The notes beneath the pieces were generated by a model. The model worked only from the letters and a program-made list of their open reading frames with translations. It did not search any database and was not told the origin of the DNA. Both the position numbers and the translations under genes were made by a program. Shown in pieces: positions 59,027 to 64,000 of a stretch of 64,000 nt of DNA. How positions within the stretch are numbered: the stretch's first letter is position 1; each line of letters begins with the position of its first letter. The stretch comes from Nitrospirota bacterium. GTDB lineage: Bacteria > Nitrospirota > Nitrospiria > Nitrospirales > Nitrospiraceae. Location: contig JAGWTI010000005.1 of the NCBI GenBank assembly GCA_028876065.1, positions 1 through 64,000 of the forward strand. The letters run 5' to 3'.

Positions 59027-59748
59027 GCGCGATTCCTGCATTCACGGAGAGCCATGCGGCGCTCTTGCAGACCTTTCTGTCGTCGCCCCAACGCCCGAAG
59101 AGCACCATGACCTATCCGCAACTTGCGGGGTTCTTGTTCGGTATGGCGAACGCGCCGGAATTGATCCCGCCTTCGGAATGGCTGCCGATCGTCTTTAATG
59201 ACGGGGATGCCGGATACGGAACTCGAGGCGAAGCGGAGCGTGTCCTGCAAGCCATGATGGCGCTCTACAACGACTGCGGCCTGAAAAGAACGGAGGGCCA
59301 CGCGCCGCTCCCGCCAGGCTGCGAGATCAAACCCCAGCCGTTGGACAATCTGGATGCCGACACGCCGCTGAGCCAGTGGGCGAGCGGGTTCTTGATGGGA
59401 CACACCTACCTTGACGATGTCTGGAACGAATACACCCCCGACGAACTCGACGAGGAGCTGGGCTCGGTGCTGATGGTGCTCACGTTTTTCACCTCCCCGG
59501 CGCTTGCGGAGGCCTACCGCAAGGAGGGCAAGGGGAAGGCGAGTCTGGCGCAGCTGGCCGAAACGGTCGTCAGGCTCTTTCCCGATGCGATGATCGAGTA
59601 TGCCCATCTGGGGCGGTCCATCTTTCAGGCTCGGCGCGAAGCCGGCGATCTCGGTCAAGAGCCGTCGGCTCGCCGGGATATCGGACGAAACGACCCCTGT
59701 CCTTGCGGCAGCGGGAAGAAATTCAAGAAGTGTTGCGGCGCGACGTGA
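59023..59748 (+). CDS. YecA/UPF0149-family protein with SEC-C zinc motif
   Basis: 241 residues from ATG 59023. The N-terminal helical part ([36 protein letters not shown]) is of the YecA/YgfB type; the C-terminus [18 protein letters not shown] is a SEC-C zinc-binding motif. Such motifs link proteins to ribosomes or SecA-like partners. In operon with hsdS by a four-base overlap, it is cargo inside the restriction operon. Function here unknown. Confidence 0.85.
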   Translation: MSAIPAFTESHAALLQTFLSSPQRPKSTMTYPQLAGFLFGMANAPELIPPSEWLPIVFNDGDAGYGTRGEAERVLQAMMALYNDCGLKRTEGHAPLPPGCEIKPQPLDNLDADTPLSQWASGFLMGHTYLDDVWNEYTPDELDEELGSVLMVLTFFTSPALAEAYRKEGKGKASLAQLAETVVRLFPDAMIEYAHLGRSIFQARREAGDLGQEPSARRDIGRNDPCPCGSGKKFKKCCGAT

Positions 59749-59792
59749 AATAAATTCATCGACCCTTGCCCAAACTCCTGCCGCATTCTCCA

Positions 59793-59850
59793 ATGCGCAG
59801 GGCAGCTGGAACTACTGCAACGGCCTCCGCGACGATAGGATGAACCATAT
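59793..59850 (+). pseudogene. Fragment of an hsdM 5' end (m1)
   Basis: CTGGAACTACTGCAACGG and CCTCCGCGACGATAGGATGA (about 59806-59842) match codons 10-22 of hsdM at 61091 (LWNYCNVLRDDGM against SWNYCNGLRDDRM). Similarity stops just before the nucleotidyltransferase start at 59863. It looks like the remains of the original hsdM start, displaced by the inserted genes. Confidence 0.75.
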
Positions 59851-59862
59851 GAGAGCCAAGTC

Positions 59863-60258
59863 ATGATCAAGGTCCTCACCCTTGCCGCAGTCAGAGAACG
59901 GTTGGGGATCAGTACGCCGAGGCGGCAGTTTCTGTATGAGCGCCTCCGCGCAGTGGTGACTCGGCTTCATGAGACGGGGCAGGTCAGGCACATTTACCTC
60001 TTCGGCAGCTTTCCCACGGAGGTGGCTCTGCCTAACGATGTCGATCTGCTCGTGGTGATGGCCGCTGGCTTTCACACCACCGGGCTCCCTGATGAACAGC
60101 TCGCCGTATTTGTGCACGATTCCTGTCGAATCCGCTATAATGTCGATGTCTTTTGGGTCACTGAGTCGATCGGCGCGGAGCCTATCGCAGACGCATTGGC
60201 CGTGTTCTCGCGTGACCGGCATTTTCGTCCTCAACCCATTGTCGAGGTGATTCCGTGA
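59863..60258 (+). CDS. Nucleotidyltransferase-domain protein (MNT-like)
   Basis: 131 residues from ATG 59863. The polymerase-beta-type nucleotidyltransferase motif is YLFGSFPTEVALPNDVDLLV, with GSF and the DVD metal-binding pair. A later Asp lies in YNVDVFWV. Small proteins of this kind act as antitoxins that AMPylate HEPN toxins (MNT-HEPN systems) or as toxins themselves. The next gene overlaps it by four bases but is not an evident HEPN protein. Confidence 0.82.
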   Translation: MIKVLTLAAVRERLGISTPRRQFLYERLRAVVTRLHETGQVRHIYLFGSFPTEVALPNDVDLLVVMAAGFHTTGLPDEQLAVFVHDSCRIRYNVDVFWVTESIGAEPIADALAVFSRDRHFRPQPIVEVIP

Positions 60259-60452
60259 TTGCCAACGATGACGAACTCCATCAGGCTGAAACGGCCGTGC
60301 AGAAACTCTGGCGGTTTCTTGAGCAGGCGAGGCAGACGCATGCGCGCACGGACTACGAACGCCTTGCCGCACCGTACTTGCTTCAGATTCAGGACCGCCA
60401 ACAAGAGATCCTGGCGTACCTTTCAACCAGGCCGGAAATGTTGCGCGCCTAG
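60255..60452 (+). CDS. Small helical partner of the nucleotidyltransferase
   Basis: 65 residues from GTG 60255, overlapping the preceding TGA. All-helical and charged (HQAETAVQKLWRFLEQARQT, then LLQIQDRQQEILAYL). The pattern resembles short proteins that accompany toxin-antitoxin genes. No RX4-6H HEPN motif is seen. Tight coupling suggests a two-gene unit with the nucleotidyltransferase. Confidence 0.65.
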   Translation: MIANDDELHQAETAVQKLWRFLEQARQTHARTDYERLAAPYLLQIQDRQQEILAYLSTRPEMLRA

Positions 60453-60479
60453 CTACGACGGGGAGCCAGGTCCCGGACC

Positions 60480-60710
60480 ATGATAAAGGAACTCGATCAA
60501 GTCGTATTGACCGCTGACGTTCCCGCTGAAGGCCTTGTCGTGGGAGATGTTGGGACGGTTGTGCTGGTCTATCGTGATGGACAGGCCTATGAGGTTGAGT
60601 TCATGACCTTGGAAGGAAGAACTGTTGCCGTGGTCACGCTGGAAGCATCACAGGTCCGCCCTGTCGGGCAACGCGAAATCGTTCACGCGCGCGAGCTGGC
60701 TTCACGATAA
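60480..60710 (+). CDS. DUF4926-domain protein
   Basis: 76 residues from ATG 60480. The run LDQVVLTADVPAEGLVVGDV, then GTVVLVYRDGQAYEVEF and VVTLEASQVRPV is characteristic of DUF4926, a small beta-barrel family often found near toxin-like or defence genes. Function unknown. Confidence 0.78.
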   Translation: MIKELDQVVLTADVPAEGLVVGDVGTVVLVYRDGQAYEVEFMTLEGRTVAVVTLEASQVRPVGQREIVHARELASR

Positions 60711-60725
60711 TCCGTTTCACCCGCC

Positions 60726-61094
60726 ATGTCACCACTTCTGCAAGACGCTCTGCCGGATCTTGCGGACGAATTAACCACGCTTCTCAGAAGTCAACAGGAG
60801 AGGGATTTAACCGAGCAGGTGCCACGGCTTCGACTCGTTGACCGGTGTCGCTGTGGCGATGACTTCTGCACCACGCTCTACACCGCTCCTAAGCCAAAGG
60901 GAGCGTACGGACCGAACCACGAAAGCCTCTCTCTGAGGCCTTCCTCGGGGCAGTTGATCCTCGACCTCGTTGACAGGAAAATTGTGTGCATTGAAATTCT
61001 CTTCCGAGAGGACCTCAGAAGCAGAGTTCTGCAACTTTTTCCGCAGACTTCAGCCGACAAGCAACTTCCTGAATCAGGCGGTCACGCTCAATGA
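60726..61094 (+). CDS. Small protein with CxCGDDFC motif, unknown
   Basis: 122 residues from ATG 60726. The motif RCRCGDDFCTTLYTA contains three closely spaced Cys followed by an acidic pair, suggesting a metal site or disulfide; LILDLVDRKIVCIEILF follows. Its stop overlaps the hsdM start (ATGA), so it belongs to the same transcript. I recognise no named family. Confidence 0.65.
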   Translation: MSPLLQDALPDLADELTTLLRSQQERDLTEQVPRLRLVDRCRCGDDFCTTLYTAPKPKGAYGPNHESLSLRPSSGQLILDLVDRKIVCIEILFREDLRSRVLQLFPQTSADKQLPESGGHAQ

Positions 61095-62590
61095 GTCCTT
61101 CGGCCATCGTCCAAAAGCTCTGGAATTACTGCAATGTCCTCCGCGACGACGGGATGAGCTACGGCGATTACGTCGAGCAGTTGACGTATCTGCTGTTCCT
61201 CAAGATGGCGGACGAGCGGACGAAGGCTCCATACAACCAACCGAGTCCGGTCCCTGACAAATACAGTTGGTCTAGTCTGCTTAAGAAAGACGGAGATGAG
61301 CTGTTCGACCACTACCGCCACAGCCTGGAAAAGCTCGGCAACGAAAAAGGCCTGCTTGGATTGATCTTCAGCAAGTCGCAGAACAAGTTCCAAGACCCAG
61401 CCAAGCTGCGCCGCCTGATCGTGGACCTGATCGACAAGGAAGACTGGTCGGCGATGAGCGCCGACGTGAAGGGCGATGCCTACGAAGGGCTGCTCCAAAA
61501 GAACGCCGAAGACGTGAAGGGCGGGGCCGGCCAATACTTCACGCCACGTCCGCTGATCCAAGCGATGGTGGACTGCGCTGCTCCCAAGCCCGGCGACACG
61601 ATCTGCGACCCAGCCTGCGGAACCGGCGGGTTCCTGCTCGCCGCGCACGACTATGTGGTGAAGCACAATCCCAACCTGACCAAGGCCGAAAAAACCAAAC
61701 TCAAAAGGGAGACCTTGAAGGGTTATGAGTTGGTGCAGAGCGTCGTCCGCCTCTGCGCCATGAACCTGCTCTTACACGGCATCGGCTCGCAGGACTATGA
61801 GCCGATCGAGGCGGCCGACTCCCTCGCGTCCGATCCGGGCGAACGGTTCAACGCCGTGCTCACCAATCCGCCCTTCGGCAAGAAGAGCAGCTATACCGTC
61901 GTGGGGCAGGAGGGGGAAGTCTCCAAGGAACGTGAGACCTATGAACGTGACGATTTCTGGGCGACGACCTCGAACAAGCAACTGAACTTCGTCCAGCATG
62001 TGAAGACGATTCTTTCGGTCAATGGCCGCGCCGCCGTCGTCGTGCCGGACAATGTGCTCTTTGAAGGCGGGGCGGGGGAGACGGTCCGGCGTAGGCTGCT
62101 CCATGACTGCGACGTGCATACGCTCCTGCGGCTCCCGACCGGCCTTTTCTACGCACAAGGTGTGAAGGCGAACGTGTTGTTTTTCGACAAGAAGCAAGCG
62201 AGCGAAACGCCCTGGACCAAGAAGTTCTGGATCTATGACTTGCGCACGAACCAACACTTCACGCTCAAGACCAACCCGCTCACGCGCGAGGATTTGGATG
62301 AGTTCGTGAAGTGCTACAACCCGGCGAATCGCCATGAGCGGAAGGCGACCTGGTCCGAGAAGAAACCGGACGGCCGCTGGCGTGCCTATGCCTATGACGA
62401 GCTCGTCGCCCGCGACAAGGCCAGCCTCGACATCTTCTGGCTCAAAGACGAATCCCTCGAAGCCTCCGACAACCTCCCCGATCCGGACGTGATCGCGCAG
62501 GAGATTGTGGACGACCTCGAATCCGCCCTCGAACAATTCCGCCTGATTGCCAACGACCTTGGCGGCGAACCCTCAGAGAAAGCGACCTGA
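61091..62590 (+). CDS. hsdM: Type I restriction-modification methyltransferase HsdM
   Basis: 499 residues from ATG 61091. The N-terminal HsdM_N helical domain starts IVQKLWNYCNVLRDDGMSYG. The N6-adenine methyltransferase domain has the SAM motif DPACGTGGFLL (173-183) and the catalytic NPPF (259-262). The C-terminal helical part contacts HsdS. It methylates the hsdS-defined target and forms the core for HsdR. Extra copies of its first codons lie at 59793 and 63795. Confidence 0.95.
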   Translation: MSPSAIVQKLWNYCNVLRDDGMSYGDYVEQLTYLLFLKMADERTKAPYNQPSPVPDKYSWSSLLKKDGDELFDHYRHSLEKLGNEKGLLGLIFSKSQNKFQDPAKLRRLIVDLIDKEDWSAMSADVKGDAYEGLLQKNAEDVKGGAGQYFTPRPLIQAMVDCAAPKPGDTICDPACGTGGFLLAAHDYVVKHNPNLTKAEKTKLKRETLKGYELVQSVVRLCAMNLLLHGIGSQDYEPIEAADSLASDPGERFNAVLTNPPFGKKSSYTVVGQEGEVSKERETYERDDFWATTSNKQLNFVQHVKTILSVNGRAAVVVPDNVLFEGGAGETVRRRLLHDCDVHTLLRLPTGLFYAQGVKANVLFFDKKQASETPWTKKFWIYDLRTNQHFTLKTNPLTREDLDEFVKCYNPANRHERKATWSEKKPDGRWRAYAYDELVARDKASLDIFWLKDESLEASDNLPDPDVIAQEIVDDLESALEQFRLIANDLGGEPSEKAT

Positions 62591-62635
62591 TGGCTATGAG
62601 GGATTGAACAGAGGGCGGATCTTTTCCAGCAAGAA

Positions 62636-62665
62636 TTGGGGTCAGGCATGAGTATTGACTTATGC
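62636..62665. repeat. REP-like hairpin with GGGGTCAG foot
   Basis: TTGGGGTCAG (62636-62645) is followed by the hairpin GCATGAGT-ATTG-ACTTATGC (62646-62665), eight pairs including one G-U. A short conserved foot plus a small hairpin is the layout of REP sequences mobilised by RAYT transposases; no such transposase is in the window. The 140-base gap also has TTGACT inside the hairpin and no gene. Confidence 0.5.
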
Positions 62666-62730
62666 GGAGTACGGATCATAGCTGTCTTTCCTTCCGCCCT
62701 TCTCCCGCGCTGCACTTGAAGAGGTGACCC

Positions 62731-63087
62731 ATGCAGCAGCCAGCCCCACTCCTCGCCGGCTTCCTCTTCATCCTGACCCTCTCCGCTCCTGCTTCGGCCG
62801 GGAGCGACCGGGCTGCGTCGGACGCCTCGCTGGCCGGGACCTGGGCCTGTCAGTCGGTCTACGGTGGCCCATTCACTGGGCGGGCTTGTCACACCTGGCC
62901 GCAACTGATGCTGCGCGACGATGGCACCTATACCTGGGGCAGCGAACAGGGGACCTGGGAGGTGCAGGAGCACCAGCTCCATCTCTCGGGGCGAACCGGG
63001 ACCGGGCATCTGGATGTAAACGGGAAGCTGATCGTCGAGTATGAGGTAAAAGGGACGAAGTACCGCCAGACGCTCTTCCGCCGGTGA
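62731..63087 (+). CDS. Exported small protein of unknown function
   Basis: 118 residues from ATG 62731, with GAGGTGA just upstream. Signal peptide (LLAGFLFILTLSAPASA). The mature domain (GTWACQSVYGGPFTGRACHT, LMLRDDGTYTWGSEQGTWEV, GTGHLDVNGKLIVEYEVKG) has alternating beta strands of a small lipocalin-like or beta-barrel fold, with two Cys that could bond. No family recognised. Confidence 0.72.
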   Translation: MQQPAPLLAGFLFILTLSAPASAGSDRAASDASLAGTWACQSVYGGPFTGRACHTWPQLMLRDDGTYTWGSEQGTWEVQEHQLHLSGRTGTGHLDVNGKLIVEYEVKGTKYRQTLFRR

Positions 63088-63111
63088 GGGTCTCCTCAGC
63101 GTCGCCCGCTT

Positions 63112-63151
63112 CTGCGCCGTCCACGTTGACGGGATGAGCAGCAGCGACTAT
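63112..63151 (+). pseudogene. Possible further hsdM 5' fragment (m2), weak
   Basis: CTGCGCCGTCCACG followed by TTGACGGGATGAGC and AGCAGCGACTAT can be aligned to hsdM codons 14-27 (CNVLRDDGMSYGDY against CAVH-DGMSSSDY) with a small gap. The core GACGGGATGAGC is identical. It is short enough to be chance. Confidence 0.3.
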
Positions 63152-63233
63152 CCTTCGGCAGGGTTCGGGACGGGCGTCGAGGAGTTGCCCGGTATGCCAA
63201 AACTATCCTCGACCATGAAGCAGGAGTTGGCAG

Positions 63234-63545
63234 ATGGCGTTTCTTGAAGAAGTGCGCCGCGCGACACAGAAGAGACTATTGTTTCTGCCTCACGCCATTC
63301 GCCAGATGTCGCGGCCCGAACGTATGATCACGCCGCAAGAGGTGGAAAGAGTTGTCATGACGGGTGAACTTGTGGAAGACTATCCTCACGACAGCCGAGG
63401 CCACAGTTGCTTGCTGTTGGGGTTGGGCGATGCCGACCGGGCTATTCATGTGGTGTGCTCTCCGAAGGCGGATTACGTGGCCGTGATCACCGCGTATCTC
63501 CCTGACACCACCCAATGGTCGTCCGACTATCGAAGGAGGCGCTAA
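63234..63545 (+). CDS. DUF4258-type putative toxin
   Basis: 103 residues from ATG 63234. LPHAIRQMSRPERMITPQEV, then VMTGELVEDYPHDSRGHSCL and PKADYVAVITAYLPDT are typical of DUF4258 proteins, usually encoded beside a YgiT/MqsA-type zinc-finger antitoxin, as here. A RelE-like toxin activity is presumed from context. Confidence 0.78.
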   Translation: MAFLEEVRRATQKRLLFLPHAIRQMSRPERMITPQEVERVVMTGELVEDYPHDSRGHSCLLLGLGDADRAIHVVCSPKADYVAVITAYLPDTTQWSSDYRRRR

Positions 63546-63547
63546 AT

Positions 63548-63775
63548 ATGGAATGCATCCATTGCAAAGGTCGGATGGTCCGAGGAACCGCTCCATTCAG
63601 TCTGGACCGAAAAGGCTATCACGTGTCGTGGGATGCCGTGCCGGCCTGGGTTTGTAGCCAGTGCGGCGAACCCTACTTTGAGTCTCGGGAGGTCGAGCTG
63701 ATTCAGAAAGCCTTAGCCGGTCTCGACCGAGAAAGCACCGCGCTGGCTGCGACCGGCCCGCCGGCCTCCCAATAA
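63548..63775 (+). CDS. YgiT/MqsA-type zinc-finger antitoxin
   Basis: 75 residues from ATG 63548, three bases after the DUF4258 stop. Two CxxC pairs (MECIHCKGRM; WVCSQCGEPYF) form the YgiT-type zinc finger, followed by a helix (ESREVELIQKALAGLD). The HTH domain found in full MqsA is absent, so it is the short form. It pairs with the preceding gene. Confidence 0.82.
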   Translation: MECIHCKGRMVRGTAPFSLDRKGYHVSWDAVPAWVCSQCGEPYFESREVELIQKALAGLDRESTALAATGPPASQ

Positions 63776-63794
63776 TACACTCCGCTATCTTCCA

Positions 63795-63845
63795 ATGAGT
63801 CCCTCCGCCATCGTCCCAACGCTCTGGAACTACTGCGAGCCCTCC
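63795..63845 (+). pseudogene. Fragment of an hsdM 5' end (m3)
   Basis: Starting at its own ATG 63795, ATGAGTCCCTCCGCCATCGT, then CGCTCTGGAACTACTGCGAG and CCCTCCGC follow the first ~48 bases of hsdM (MSPSAIV-LWNYC) closely: the first 42 bases differ at only five or six positions, after which a one-base gap breaks the frame. Beyond about 63845 the sequence is unrelated. It is the most convincing of the hsdM fragments. Confidence 0.82.
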
Positions 63846-63927
63846 GCATCGCATTTGAAGGAGATTACGGGTTCGAATTTTTTCTCCCCTTGGCAGCAAG
63901 TTCCCTTCCACTCTCTCGGAGCCCAAG

Positions 63928-64000
63928 ATGATCATTACAGACACGGAATCGGTTGATCTCGACACGCCGACCGGGCCGATGCGCACGCACCTCTTTCGGC
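63928..64000 (+). CDS. Dienelactone hydrolase family protein, N-terminal end (partial)
   Basis: Starts at ATG 63928 and runs off the window. The 24 visible residues, MIITDTESVDLDTPTGPMRT and HLFR, match the N-terminus of dienelactone hydrolase (carboxymethylenebutenolidase)-type alpha/beta hydrolases. The catalytic Cys/Asp/His lie beyond the window. Confidence 0.6.
   Translation, partial: MIITDTESVDLDTPTGPMRTHLFR

Noticed and set aside
59166-59180. TCCCGCCTTCGG in the SEC-C gene as a repeat of the tRNA-Leu 3' end (att site)
   Set aside because: Only about 12 bases match, inside an intact coding region, and the CCA end is not included; chance is likely.

Overview
This 64 kb window is GC-rich, densely coded bacterial chromosome. 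Several traits suggest Nitrospirota, probably Nitrospira-like: two proteins built from PCP-reductase-type repeats in a genome with no visible photosynthesis genes, an assimilatory sulfur operon with a fused sulfite reductase, FIST/PAS-kinase signalling, and many low-GC intergenic hairpins. This is inference from gene content; no 16S gene is present.

Layout. 1-1.5 kb: the glnA 3' end, two small exported proteins and an initiator tRNA. 1.5-4.4 kb (minus): a PAS hybrid histidine kinase and a frameshifted FIST sensor. 4.5-11.0 kb (plus): fmt-rsmB-rpe-pheS-pheT, where PheS and PheT are of the archaeal type. 11.1-15.3 kb (minus): thrS-infC-rpmI-rplT, with a rare AUC start for infC, plus tRNA-Val and a Fis-type regulator. 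15.5-23.8 kb (plus): an Rrf2 repressor and a sulfate assimilation operon (sulfite reductase-TusA fusion, APS reductase, DsrE-like, TrpD2-like, cysD, cysNC). 23.9-29.5 kb: Mrp, a zinc-ribbon/PCP_red protein, two tandem membrane proteins, then yebC-ruvA-ruvB without ruvC. 29.7-39.7 kb: an aromatic amino acid supraoperon (pheA-hisC-aroF-tyrA-aroA-cmk-plsC-rpsA-sppA-HU). 39.7-53.4 kb: envelope, transport and peptidase genes on both strands, with queE.

53.5-64 kb is an accessory island starting at tRNA-Leu. It holds a complete type I restriction-modification system (hsdR, hsdS, hsdM) whose genes are separated by toxin-antitoxin and other small cargo genes. Extra copies of hsd gene ends lie beside the cargo: a second hsdR 3' end sits directly before hsdS, and fragments of the hsdM 5' end lie upstream and downstream of intact hsdM. 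The operon therefore looks like a platform repeatedly used for cargo insertion or gene replacement while full-length hsd genes were retained.

A second recurring structure is a set of at least eight imperfect intergenic hairpins built from reiterated short words (ATGATGA, GTGATGAG, TTGACGAT, AGCTGAC). They lie between co-directional genes, usually within a few bases of the upstream stop codon. All calls come from reading the sequence by eye; no database search was run.
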